A stretch of 64,000 bases of DNA, from assembly GCF_014192395.1 (NCBI RefSeq), contig NZ_JACHXW010000011.1, forward strand, positions 138,816 to 202,815. Direction: 5' to 3'. A program made the position numbers and the translations under genes. The stretch is from Paenibacillus endophyticus (lineage in GTDB: Bacteria; Bacillota; Bacilli; Paenibacillales; Paenibacillaceae). Each line of letters opens with the position of its first letter. The first letter of the stretch is position 1. Positions 17,667 through 26,159 of this stretch are shown piece after piece. The notes below the pieces were generated by a model. It was not told the DNA's origin, searched no databases, and worked only from the letters and a program-made list of their open reading frames with translations.

Positions 17667-18236
17667 CTATACAAGCCAAACCGTCTTCGCGGTAGCTGGC
17701 ACACGTTTAGGCTCCGGCGGAGTCATATCCGGATAGCCCAAGTAAATAAAGCCGACAATCTGGTCTTGAACAGCCAGGCCAAACGTATCGCTCATCAAAG
17801 GATGGTACATCGGATCGCCTGAGCGCCATATCGCTCCCAAGCCGTTCGCATGCGCAGCCAGCAGCAGATTCTGTACGGCAGCTTGCGTTGCCGCCAGTTC
17901 CTCCTCAAGTACGGCACGCGGGTCCTCAGAAGGCGAGCAGACAGCTGCGATGACAACTGGTGAGCGGTATGCTTTGGTCCGCTCCTTTGCGAGCCTGTCC
18001 TCAAGCGCCTGGCCGCTAAGCTCCGGAACCGCTGCTGCAGACACGCGTGCGTAGCCCTCAGCAAGACGGCCCCGTCCTTCTCCCGTCATGACAATGAAAG
18101 ACCAAGGCTGTGTATTATGATGGCTCGGCGCCCATACAGCCGCATCCAACAGCTTCTCGATCAACGCGCGGTCAACCGGATCCTTCTTCACTCTTCCAAT
18201 GGATCTGCGCGTGCGAATCGCTTCTTCAATATTCAT
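17667..18236 (-). CDS. Nitroreductase family flavoprotein (YdjA-like)
   Basis: A 189-residue FMN-dependent oxidoreductase. The N-terminal IRTRRSIGRVKKDPVD motif binds FMN phosphate, and AAVWAPSHHNTQPWSFIVMTG near residue 33 is typical of the compact YdjA-like group. The C-terminal GYPDMTPPEPKR also fits. GGAGG lies 11 bases before the ATG. Substrate unknown. It stands alone between a terminator and the msrAB gene on the same strand, 47 bases from it, so it may be co-transcribed with msrAB. Confidence 0.88.
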   Translation of the reverse strand: MNIEEAIRTRRSIGRVKKDPVDRALIEKLLDAAVWAPSHHNTQPWSFIVMTGEGRGRLAEGYARVSAAAVPELSGQALEDRLAKERTKAYRSPVVIAAVCSPSEDPRAVLEEELAATQAAVQNLLLAAHANGLGAIWRSGDPMYHPLMSDTFGLAVQDQIVGFIYLGYPDMTPPEPKRVPATAKTVWLV

Positions 18237-18283
18237 AAGAGTTAACGCCTCCGTTCAATTTGATAAGGGTAACTCCAATTGGG

Positions 18284-19267
18284 TTACTCGAACAAATAGC
18301 GGTACTCACCATAGCCCTCTTGCTCCAGTTGATCCTTGTCGACGAATCGCAGCGACGCTGAATTGATGCAGTAGCGGAGCCCGGTTGGCTGCGGTCCGTC
18401 ATCGAATACATGGCCAAGATGGGAATCTCCTTCTTTGCTGCGAACCTCAACCCTAACCATATAATGCGAGGTATCGGTATGCTCGGCCACCGCAGAAGAC
18501 TGCAGCGGCTTCGTGAAGCTTGGCCAGCCGCAGCCTGCATCATATTTATCGCGGGAGCTGAAGAGCGGCTCTCCCGAGACGATATCCACATAGATGCCGT
18601 CCTCCGTGTGATCCCAGTACTCGCCCGTGAACGGACGCTCTGTCCCGCTGTTCTGCGTCACTTCGTATTGAATCGGAGTCAGGCGCTGCTTAAGCTCGTC
18701 CTTGTCCTTCTTCACCGTCCAGTTTTGGGAGATAAACGCATCGCGCCCTGAACCTTTGCGGTACATTTTGTAGCGGTACGCATTCGTCTTATGATAGCCC
18801 TGATGATAGTCCTCTGCCGGATAAAAAGCTTGCGCAGGCTCGATCTCGGTCACGATTGGACGATCGAATCGGCCGCTTGCGGCCAGCTCCTGCTTGGAAG
18901 CCTCAGCCAGCTCGCGCTGCTTCTCATCATAATAATAAATACCCGTCCGGTAAGATTCGCCGCGGTCATGGAACTGGCCGCCTGCATCCGTCGGATCGAT
19001 TTGCATCCAGAAGATGTTAAGAAGCTTCTCGTATGGGAAAACCTGCGGATCGTACGTAATTTGTACCGCTTCCGCATGTCCGGTCGTCTCCGAGCAAACC
19101 TCCTGATAGGTCGGATTCACGGTATGGCCGCCCGTATATCCGGATACGACCGAGATAATGCCCGGCATTTCCTCGAAGGGAGATACCATGCACCAGAAGC
19201 AGCCTCCAGCAAACATGGCTTTCGCTTCGGTTTGGCTTGCGCCGTTATTTGTAATTGGTTGATCCAT
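18284..19267 (-). CDS. msrAB: Fused peptide methionine sulfoxide reductase MsrA-MsrB
   Basis: A two-domain enzyme that repairs both isomers of methionine sulfoxide. The N-terminal MsrA domain has the catalytic GGCFWCM (Cys about 23). The C-terminal MsrB domain has DAGCGWPSF, DSHLGHVFDDGP and the catalytic Cys in RYCINSASLRF. The MsrB CxxC zinc ligands are not evident. The start at 19267 is chosen because AGGAGG lies nine bases before this ATG; an in-frame ATG directly after the AGGAGG is too close. The result is a 327-residue protein without a secretion signal, so cytoplasmic. Confidence 0.93.
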   Translation of the reverse strand: MDQPITNNGASQTEAKAMFAGGCFWCMVSPFEEMPGIISVVSGYTGGHTVNPTYQEVCSETTGHAEAVQITYDPQVFPYEKLLNIFWMQIDPTDAGGQFHDRGESYRTGIYYYDEKQRELAEASKQELAASGRFDRPIVTEIEPAQAFYPAEDYHQGYHKTNAYRYKMYRKGSGRDAFISQNWTVKKDKDELKQRLTPIQYEVTQNSGTERPFTGEYWDHTEDGIYVDIVSGEPLFSSRDKYDAGCGWPSFTKPLQSSAVAEHTDTSHYMVRVEVRSKEGDSHLGHVFDDGPQPTGLRYCINSASLRFVDKDQLEQEGYGEYRYLFE

Positions 19268-19313
19268 GCTGATCATCCTCCTAAATGGTTCAATTGATAA
19301 TGAATCTCCCTCT

Positions 19314-19343
19314 ATTATACATGACAAGGCAGGTGAACAACAA
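19314..19343 (-). promoter_or_regulatory. Candidate promoter of msrAB
   Basis: -35 TTGTTG, 18-base spacer and -10 TATAAT. The -35 overlaps the U tract of the preceding terminator. Confidence 0.5.
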
Positions 19344-19387
19344 AAAAGGGCTGCTCCGCAAGGTTTATACCCTCTTGGAAACAGCCC
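19341..19387 (-). terminator. Terminator of the stalk/PKD protein gene
   Basis: GGGCTG pairs with CAGCCC, followed by TTTTTTG on the minus strand, starting just after the stop at 19394. Confidence 0.85.
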
Positions 19388-19393
19388 AAATCA

Positions 19394-21151
19394 TTAATTT
19401 GCGAAATCAGATGCTGGAAGAAATACGAATAATACCGGCAAGGAGCTTGCTCCTGGCGATGTATATTGAATCGTTACCTCTGGCGCCTTCTGTTGTCCAG
19501 CAGCTCCATCAGGCTTCAACTGCGTATAAAGGAGTGCTCCCTCTCCGACCTTCACATGTCCGCCGGACGGAACAGAAACGACTTTGCCGTTCACCGTAAC
19601 CGCGCCTTGGAAAACGCCGGCACGCGGATTCAGAATGATCCTTGTTCCATATGCGACATCCTTGAGCTTGATCGTCGTTACGGCACCGTACTCGCCGCCA
19701 TTGATCGTCATGCCGCCAGTCAGCGCATCCACGCCTGCCATCGCCGGGCCGCGTTGGCCTAGACGAAGCTTGCTTTCGGTAACGCCGACCTTTTCATTCA
19801 CTTCAATATATTGATCCGTATCGAAGAACTTGCCGCGATTCCCAACCTTCTCAAGCTCAGGAAGCGTGAATACCGCGCTAACGGCATCGGTGTATTCCTG
19901 CAATGCCATTGTGGAGAAGGTTAATTCGCCGTCCATATCAACGTCGATGAGGCCAGAGAAGCCTTCATCCGGATTCATGATGATTTTCTCCATTTCCGGC
20001 ATGAGGTTGATTGACATGCCTGGCTCAATAATCATCTCGCGCGGCTGCGATGCAGCGAAGTATCTGCTTACCGCTGCGGAACCGAACTGGAGCGCGCTTA
20101 CGCTTGGTCCAGCCAATCCGCGATTGCCGACGGTCAGCTTAACGCTCTCCGTCCCTTTGTTCGTGACGACAACAGCAAGCTTCAACCGCTCCGTAGAGCC
20201 GTTCCGATGATGAAGGAACAACCGGCTCGGATCGGCCAGCGTATCCTCATACAGCAGTCCTTCTCCGAAGAACCGCTCAGGAGCATTGGACATGTATAAC
20301 GTCCGGCCGCTCTTTGATTCAATCGTATCCACTTCTTTGAACGTATTCATCAGCTTCCCGTCGAGGACGAATTTATCTCCGGGGTTACCGTAGCGCATGT
20401 AATATTCATAAGGCGTGTACATCACTTCATCGGATACGTAAATATCCTGCGATACGGTCTCGCTGCCGAGTCCTTCATTATCGTAGACGCTTAAAGTTAC
20501 GCTGTATACTCCAGGCTCGAAATACGTGCTTTTGCGGCCAGTCCAATTCGTTTTGATGATTTTGCCGTCTGGATCATAACTGAGATCCTCGTACTCAATG
20601 TTCTCGCCCAGCTTCACTTGAAGCGGCGCATTGAACTTCGCTACCGGCGCAACATTAGGCTCCGGCTGGATTGTAATGCTAATTTGTTTGAGCTGCGCAT
20701 TAAATACATAGCTCGCATTCCAGAGCAGCTTCACCGCCGACAAAGGAACGTGCATCGTGCCATTAATTTGCATGGCAGCAGTAGGCAGCAGCACATAGCT
20801 GCCGTTGCGGACCGAGCCGCGCATTTTGTTATTTAAAGTAACTTTGTTGAAATAGGTATCGATATGAGTTCCCTTGCTATCGTTATATACGCTTGCTCCT
20901 ACTGAAGTGGCAATCGTACGGACTGGAATCATCGTGACTCCTTTTACTACCGGCAGCGGTGTAGCCATTTGCTGCGTCTTGCCGTTCAAACTCATCTGCT
21001 TCGAGCCGTGCACGAACACCACTTTAATCGGCTGGCGTTCTGCAGCTTGCGCCTCTTCCTTCGCACCAAATCCTGTCCCTACAAGCGAAACCAGCAAGCT
21101 GGCTACTACAATCCGCTTGGCCATTCGTTTCATCCAATTCAAGTTGCTCAT
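19394..21151 (-). CDS. Secreted protein with copper amine oxidase-like stalk domain and PKD-like domain
   Basis: A 585-residue protein of unknown function. A signal peptide (about 1-37, ending AQAA) is followed by a copper amine oxidase N-terminal-like stalk domain (about 42-160) with the usual VVKGVTMIPVRTIATSVGA motif. This domain is common in secreted Paenibacillus proteins and does not imply amine oxidase activity. A PKD-like domain follows (about 168-245; APVAKF, DLSYDPDGKI, PGVYSVTLSVYD). The roughly 330-residue C-terminal half is not one I recognise. GGAGA precedes the ATG. It is divergent from the coiled-coil and phosphodiester-glycosidase genes and may work with them in the envelope; that is inference. 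Confidence 0.8.
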   Translation of the reverse strand: MSNLNWMKRMAKRIVVASLLVSLVGTGFGAKEEAQAAERQPIKVVFVHGSKQMSLNGKTQQMATPLPVVKGVTMIPVRTIATSVGASVYNDSKGTHIDTYFNKVTLNNKMRGSVRNGSYVLLPTAAMQINGTMHVPLSAVKLLWNASYVFNAQLKQISITIQPEPNVAPVAKFNAPLQVKLGENIEYEDLSYDPDGKIIKTNWTGRKSTYFEPGVYSVTLSVYDNEGLGSETVSQDIYVSDEVMYTPYEYYMRYGNPGDKFVLDGKLMNTFKEVDTIESKSGRTLYMSNAPERFFGEGLLYEDTLADPSRLFLHHRNGSTERLKLAVVVTNKGTESVKLTVGNRGLAGPSVSALQFGSAAVSRYFAASQPREMIIEPGMSINLMPEMEKIIMNPDEGFSGLIDVDMDGELTFSTMALQEYTDAVSAVFTLPELEKVGNRGKFFDTDQYIEVNEKVGVTESKLRLGQRGPAMAGVDALTGGMTINGGEYGAVTTIKLKDVAYGTRIILNPRAGVFQGAVTVNGKVVSVPSGGHVKVGEGALLYTQLKPDGAAGQQKAPEVTIQYTSPGASSLPVLFVFLPASDFAN

Positions 21152-21407
21152 CCTGTTCTCCTTCCAAATTTACAGCGTCGACTGCTGCATCCCTTACGGT
21201 TAGACGCGCATAGTGGCAAGAATGTTCCGCTGCACATTGAAATTTACATTTATTTTCCACTCCTTTAAGGGGACAGCCGCGTTTCTCTTTGTTACAATAA
21301 GATGACATTCGCAACTATTTAGCGGCAATTGCTGTCTAAATGAATGTACCCCAAGCTTGCAGTTCGTTCATCCGATCTTTCGTGCAAGTGACTATCAAGA
21401 GAGGTGA

Positions 21408-21848
21408 ATGAATAGAATGAGTGATTTGATTTTGGAACAACGCACTGCCAGCCAAACCGACAAAAAGACACGCCGAAAAAGAGGAAACCGTACGTTTTTC
21501 CTCTTCGTGTGCATATGGGTCATTATTATATGCTCCGGCATATTAGGGGCGAAATGGTATACCGAGCGCATTCAACAGACGTTATCTGCCGATCTTGAAC
21601 GGCAAACAGCCAGTCAGATCGCTGCCATGCAGCAAACCTACGAGGCTCGCATGCTGCAGCTCGAAACCGACTATACGGCAGACCTCGGCGAGCTGAAAGC
21701 GAAGGTCGATGCGCTGAATGAGCTGCTTACCTTCACGAAGGATAATGCAGCCTCAAAGACGGATAACAGCAACAAGCTGTACACGCAGCTGAATGAGGTT
21801 AAAAAGCAGCTGAACGAGCTGAAGAAAAGCTTGGACGTGCTCAAATGA
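21408..21848 (+). CDS. Membrane-anchored coiled-coil protein
   Basis: A 146-residue protein with a basic cytoplasmic N-terminus, one membrane helix (about 30-48) and an extracytoplasmic coiled coil for most of the rest (LSADLERQT through QLNELKKSLDVL). No enzyme motif is visible. AGAGAGGTGA precedes two ATGs; the second (21417) has the better spacing. Its last four bases overlap the start of the next gene (ATGA), so the two products probably form one unit at the cell envelope. Confidence 0.8.
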   Translation: MNRMSDLILEQRTASQTDKKTRRKRGNRTFFLFVCIWVIIICSGILGAKWYTERIQQTLSADLERQTASQIAAMQQTYEARMLQLETDYTADLGELKAKVDALNELLTFTKDNAASKTDNSNKLYTQLNEVKKQLNELKKSLDVLK

Positions 21849-22921
21849 ATCTGACCGTCAAAGCTTTGAATCGCACCGCCCTGCTTGCTTGCGCTCCATT
21901 CCTAGGCATTATGATCTGGCTGCTCTTATCCGATATCGTCATTCAGCTGTCTACGGACGCATTTCCAAAGCCTTTAACGGAGCAAACGAGGCTAGCCGCA
22001 GCCGATATTACCCATGCTGCAGCAGGCCTGGACCTCGCTCAGCAAACCGCTTCCCAAACGAGGGAATCCATCCAAAGGCAGCTGAAGCTGTACAAGCAGA
22101 CGAATGCCGACATGGCTCAAATCGCAACAGTCGCTTCTTCTCAGGCCATGAGGCCGCTTGTAATTTACGACCGCAACGTGACCAGACGGCTTGGCAACGC
22201 CGCCGCTACGATCGAATCTGAGAAGCTGAGGGCTCAGCTCTTCTACATAAAAGCAGAAAACTTCACAGCTTATGCATTGAAGGTAAAGCTGAAGAGCAAG
22301 GATGCAATGACCATGACGCTCGGCGGCGACGAGCTTGGACAAGCAGAGTCCACGCTTGCTGCCGTCAACCGGCATGGCGCCATCGCTGGCGTGAATGCCG
22401 GCGGCTTCGCGGATGGACGCGGCAAACGCTATCCGCTGAGCACAACCATTGTAGATGGAAGCTATGCGACCGGCTTCGAGCCGCCACATGCGGATTTGTT
22501 TTTCGTCGGCCTTAATGATCAGAATGAGCTGATCGGCGGGAAGTTCGCAAGCAAGGAGCAGCTGGATTCCAAAAACCCAAGATTCGGGGCATCCTTTGTG
22601 CCCGTCCTGATGCGAAACGGAGCCCCGCAGACGATTCCCGCGAAATGGCAAACAAGCCCGAAGCGTGCGCCGCGGACCGTGGTGGCCAATTATAAGGATG
22701 ATCAACTGTTGTTTATCGTAGCAGACGGCTACAACGAAGCAGGAAGCTCGGGCGCTACGCTTAGCGAAATGCAGCTCTTGCTGCAGCGCTATGGAGCCGT
22801 GGACGGCTATAACTTGGATGGCGGCGGCTCTTCCTCTCTTATTTTTAACGGCCGCGTCATCAACAAGCCATCGGACGGACAGCTTCGCAAGCTGCCGACG
22901 CATTTTCTATTTTTCAAATAA
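21845..22921 (+). CDS. Phosphodiester glycosidase (NAGPA-like) family membrane protein
   Basis: The 358-residue protein has an N-terminal membrane anchor (about 12-36), a helical segment (about 50-115), and a C-terminal domain of the NAGPA family (N-acetylglucosamine-1-phosphodiester alpha-N-acetylglucosaminidase). Family landmarks are IAGVNAGGFADGRGK near residue 180 and GYNLDGGGSSSLIFNG near 320. Relatives are linked to exopolysaccharide and spore or cell wall glycan metabolism; the substrate here is unknown. It overlaps the preceding coiled-coil gene by four bases. Confidence 0.87.
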   Translation: MNLTVKALNRTALLACAPFLGIMIWLLLSDIVIQLSTDAFPKPLTEQTRLAAADITHAAAGLDLAQQTASQTRESIQRQLKLYKQTNADMAQIATVASSQAMRPLVIYDRNVTRRLGNAAATIESEKLRAQLFYIKAENFTAYALKVKLKSKDAMTMTLGGDELGQAESTLAAVNRHGAIAGVNAGGFADGRGKRYPLSTTIVDGSYATGFEPPHADLFFVGLNDQNELIGGKFASKEQLDSKNPRFGASFVPVLMRNGAPQTIPAKWQTSPKRAPRTVVANYKDDQLLFIVADGYNEAGSSGATLSEMQLLLQRYGAVDGYNLDGGGSSSLIFNGRVINKPSDGQLRKLPTHFLFFK

Positions 22922-23021
22922 TTAGGCTAGCCTGGCGCTTCGATGATGATTTCTGAATATACTAATACCGAGCTTCCCGATTCAGACTCCTACTAACGTT
23001 TTTCGGAAAGGAGCAGCACGG

Positions 23022-23945
23022 ATGGGTATCGGATCGACATGGTATCGCAAATCATTATTGACGGTCACAGGCATGCCTCTAGTAGAGAAGCTTTCTGCTA
23101 CCAGCTTCGGAAAGAAGCTTGCCAGCCGGTTTATTGCAGGTGAAACCTTAAGCGAAGCTTTGGATGAGATTGAGAAGCTAGGCAAGCTCGGTATTATGGC
23201 AACGCTTGACCATCTTGGGGAAGGCGTACGCGATATTAGCGAGGCGGAAGCCTACAAAACGCAATATTTGACGCTCATCGAGGGCATTGCTGAACGGAAA
23301 GCAAGCTCCAATGTATCGTTGAAACCGACCCAAATGGGACTCGCGCTGGATCCAGCGGCCTGTTACGCCAATATCCGGGAAGTCGTGAAGCATGCGCGGC
23401 GCCACCGCAACTTTGTTCGCATCGACATGGAGAACACGCCGTATACCCAGTCCACCATCGATATCGTCAAGCGGCTTCATGCCGAAGGACTCACGAACGC
23501 AGGAACGGTGCTGCAGGCTTATTTGTTCCGAACGGAGAAGGATGTCAGGGAATTGCTGCAAGCGCGAATTAGCCTTCGCCTTGTCAAAGGCGCTTACAAA
23601 GAGAGTGCTGAGGTTGCTTTTCAGACCAAAGCCGAAGTCATGGATAGCTTCAAAAGCATGATCAAGCAGCATTTGGACAGACGCGCCTACACCGCCATTG
23701 CCTCGCATGACGATGAAATCATCAGCTGGGCAAAAGCTTATGCACGCTCGCGCCGGATTCCCAAAACCGCGTTTGAATTCCAAATGCTTTATGGTCTCCG
23801 AATGAATGAGCAGGCTCAGCTTGCCAAGGAAGGCTATCGGGTTCGCTGCTACGTTCCGTACGGCAGCATGTGGTATCCCTACTTCACCCGCCGTCTTGCG
23901 GAGAAGCCCGCCAACCTCATGCTGGTGCTTAAACATATGTTCTAA
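23022..23945 (+). CDS. Proline dehydrogenase family protein
   Basis: A 307-residue FAD enzyme of the monofunctional proline dehydrogenase type (PutB/FadM of Bacillus), which oxidises proline to pyrroline-5-carboxylate at the membrane. NVSLKPTQMGLALD near residue 100, RIDMEN near 127, LRLVKGAYKE near 180, and the C-terminal YVPYGSMWYPYFTRRLAEKPAN with the proline-binding Tyr and Arg pair are all present. AAAGGAG precedes the ATG. There is no P5C dehydrogenase gene next to it, so the second step must be encoded elsewhere. A strong terminator follows, so it is a single-gene unit. Confidence 0.93.
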   Translation: MGIGSTWYRKSLLTVTGMPLVEKLSATSFGKKLASRFIAGETLSEALDEIEKLGKLGIMATLDHLGEGVRDISEAEAYKTQYLTLIEGIAERKASSNVSLKPTQMGLALDPAACYANIREVVKHARRHRNFVRIDMENTPYTQSTIDIVKRLHAEGLTNAGTVLQAYLFRTEKDVRELLQARISLRLVKGAYKESAEVAFQTKAEVMDSFKSMIKQHLDRRAYTAIASHDDEIISWAKAYARSRRIPKTAFEFQMLYGLRMNEQAQLAKEGYRVRCYVPYGSMWYPYFTRRLAEKPANLMLVLKHMF

Positions 23946-23949
23946 ACGA

Positions 23950-23983
23950 AAAGCTGAAGCCTTCGCGGGCTTCAGCTTTTTCT
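23950..23983 (+). terminator. Terminator after proline dehydrogenase
   Basis: AAGCTGAAGCC and GGCTTCAGCTT form an 11-bp stem with a six-base loop, followed by TTTTTCTG. Confidence 0.9.
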
Positions 23984-24033
23984 GTCATTCCTTTTTTCTT
24001 GCAGGGACAGCAGGATCGGCTGTTCCTTGCATC

Positions 24034-24996
24034 TCAGCCGTTCAATGGACGGTGCTCCGGTTGATCGCGGACAGACGTGCCGTCAGATAGGCGCAGCCAC
24101 GAATCCACGTTTCTCTCGTTCTCGGTTAAGCGAATCACGCGGGCGCCGCGCGGAAAACCTTCCTTGCCATAGGTATTGTACCCGGTTGCCCGTCCGTAAT
24201 AAAGGCGGATCCCGTAAATCTCGCCCCAATAATCGTTCGTATGGTCATGTCCGCAGAAGGTTGCCGTTACATCGCCTTGCACCAGCAGGGCCGAAAAGAA
24301 ACCTGCCTGCGTCTGTGCGGCGCAAACCTCTTCGTATTTGTTGCCATAGCATATTTCCTTATCCCATGCTTCTTTATATTCCGGAAGCGGAATATGAAAA
24401 AAAGCGATGCTCGGCAATACACCGTCCTGCATCCGAGCTTTCCATTTCCGGGACATCTCCAAGTACCACTGTACTTGATCATGCTGAATCCAATCGTAGC
24501 CGGGAACGCGGGGTAGACTGGAATATGCGCCGGAGTCGAGGCAATAGAGCAAGGCAGCCGCCTGGTCATGATCTGCTCCAAGGACAGGAAGCACGTAGTT
24601 GCCCGTACCATGGATATCCAGCGGTCCAGGCTCGGCGAAAGCATGCGCATGCTTCAGCACCTCGTCCATCAGCTCCTCGCGGGTAATGTCGTTCTCCGTA
24701 TCGTGATTGCCGAATACGATCCCCCATGGCACGCAGCGCTGCTCTACAGCGGCGACCGCATCCCGTAACGCTTGTCTCGGATCGTCGCAGGAGCATGAGC
24801 CGTCCGATTGCTTGCCCGTATAAATGACATCCCCCGTAAACATAACGAAATCCGGTTGTTCAGCATCAAGCACAAGCTCCATCGCTGCTTTCGACTGCAG
24901 ATCCAGCTCCCCCCCGTCCTGCCAATGAATATCCGTAAATTGGACGATGGTAAAAGTGCCGTCTTCGCGAAAACGAAGCTCTCTATCGTTCGCCAT
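24034..24996 (-). CDS. Calcineurin-like metallophosphoesterase
   Basis: A 320-residue protein with every metal-binding motif of the family in order: FTDIHW, FTGDVIY, FGNHD, FFHIP and FCGHDHTND. It is close to the group that includes purple-acid-phosphatase-like and Dcr2-like phosphoesterases. No signal peptide is visible, so it is probably cytoplasmic. The start at 24996 (MANDRELRF) follows a GGAGGGGGAG stretch; the longer ORF has no ribosome binding site. Substrate unknown. Confidence 0.88.
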   Translation of the reverse strand: MANDRELRFREDGTFTIVQFTDIHWQDGGELDLQSKAAMELVLDAEQPDFVMFTGDVIYTGKQSDGSCSCDDPRQALRDAVAAVEQRCVPWGIVFGNHDTENDITREELMDEVLKHAHAFAEPGPLDIHGTGNYVLPVLGADHDQAAALLYCLDSGAYSSLPRVPGYDWIQHDQVQWYLEMSRKWKARMQDGVLPSIAFFHIPLPEYKEAWDKEICYGNKYEEVCAAQTQAGFFSALLVQGDVTATFCGHDHTNDYWGEIYGIRLYYGRATGYNTYGKEGFPRGARVIRLTENERNVDSWLRLSDGTSVRDQPEHRPLNG

Positions 24997-25045
24997 CCTT
25001 ATCCTACTCCCCCTCCAATAAATAGCTGAACACCATGCTTTAATT

Positions 25046-25170
25046 CTGGAAGTTGCAATCATAATACTTCAGTGCTTCAATGTCTGGAAGTTGCAATCAT
25101 AATACTTCAGTGCTTCAATGTCTGGAAGCTGCAATCATAATGCTTCAATGTCCGGAAGCTGCAATCATGA
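25046..25170. repeat. Tandem repeat, 38-base period, overlapping the DMT transporter stop codon
   Basis: Copies start at 25046, 25084, 25122 (shortened by 8 bases) and 25152 (partial). The last lies in the coding sequence and encodes the C-terminal residues MIAASGH plus the stop; the others repeat this gene end downstream. Confidence 0.9.
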
Positions 25171-25996
25171 CGATACCCATCACAACGGCGACCGATGCCG
25201 TAATTCTTCGTATTCCTTGCGACTCCTTCAACACGAAAAGGCCAAGCAGCGTGCCGAATACGATGCCGACCTCCCTCATAGGCGCGACAGTCGAAACATT
25301 GGCATTTCTCGCAGCAAGCAAAAACAGCAAATACGAGCCCGGCGACAAAATAGCGCCTATCCATATCCGATTCGAATGTGTACGGATAACCTGTCTCAGA
25401 CGCCCGGAACGAACAACCGCAGGCGTCAGCCCAAGCATGAACCCGATGTTCGTCACTTCCAGCAGCGCCAGCGGTGAGAGATGCTGCAAATTCGCCTTGT
25501 CGATAAGCGTATACGCGGTGATGCATAGCCCGACGCTTACAGCCAGCAGCATCGGCTTAAGGACGGCAATTCGTCCCTTGCCCGCGGATCTGCCGAGCAT
25601 GATGACGAACCCGGCCAGCATAAAGCAGAGACCGACCCAGCCCCATAAAGGCAAGGCTTCGTCAAACAGGATAACCCCAAACGCCGGAATAAGCAGGGTT
25701 GGCGTACCACGCATGACAGGATACACCTGCGATAAGTCGCCGGCGTTATACGTGTAGGCAAGCAGCAGCGAATAGATGCTCTGCATCATAAGCGACGCGC
25801 CGATTAACAGCCAAAACGGCAGCGCTAAGGACAAGCTAGCTAATTCTTTTATTAGTACCGGAAGCAAGAGAAGGGTCGCGGGCATGTAGATCACCCATAA
25901 GAAAACCGCTTTATCCGTGCTTTGCTTCGCCAGCATGTTCCAAACGGCATGAGCTAGGCCCGAACACAACACAAGACTAAGAGAGATAACGAACAA
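25145..25996 (-). CDS. EamA/DMT-family transporter
   Basis: A membrane protein of about 283 residues with ten hydrophobic segments arranged as two EamA repeats, typical of the drug/metabolite transporter superfamily. The second repeat includes APMREVGIVFGTLLGLFVLKE. I favour a TTG start at 25996: GAGGAG lies 11 bases upstream and the first helix then starts at once. The upstream ATG at 26053 adds a Cys- and Val-rich tail and lacks a ribosome binding site. The substrate is unknown. The 3-prime end has been tandemly duplicated. Confidence 0.83.
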   Translation of the reverse strand: MFVISLSLVLCSGLAHAVWNMLAKQSTDKAVFLWVIYMPATLLLLPVLIKELASLSLALPFWLLIGASLMMQSIYSLLLAYTYNAGDLSQVYPVMRGTPTLLIPAFGVILFDEALPLWGWVGLCFMLAGFVIMLGRSAGKGRIAVLKPMLLAVSVGLCITAYTLIDKANLQHLSPLALLEVTNIGFMLGLTPAVVRSGRLRQVIRTHSNRIWIGAILSPGSYLLFLLAARNANVSTVAPMREVGIVFGTLLGLFVLKESQGIRRITASVAVVMGIVMIAASGH

Positions 25997-26091
25997 TAAA
26001 GCAACAACTCCTCTAATTCTCCTTTTCCAACACAATAACACACAAACACACACATTTACAATAACTTAATATAAAATACACATCTGTCAAA

Positions 26092-26126
26092 TAAAAAAAG
26101 ACTCTCGGCTATTGCCCAAGAATCTT
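26092..26126 (-). terminator. Terminator of the DeoR-type regulator gene
   Basis: AGATTCTTGGGC pairs with GCCGAGAGTCT around AATA, then TTTTTTT on the minus strand. Confidence 0.8.
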
Positions 26127-26159
26127 GCGGACATCGAAGTCCCTTCTGCTTATTCTATC

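Noticed and set aside
21992..22903. 303-codon minus-strand frame opposite the phosphodiester glycosidase gene
   Set aside because: The plus-strand gene has family motifs and operon overlap; the antisense frame is a codon-bias shadow.
23178..23936. 252-codon frame opposite proline dehydrogenase
   Set aside because: The sense gene is complete and recognisable; no start signal supports the antisense frame.
25046..25170. CRISPR-like direct repeats
   Set aside because: Units are contiguous without spacers, and they derive from the end of the adjacent gene.
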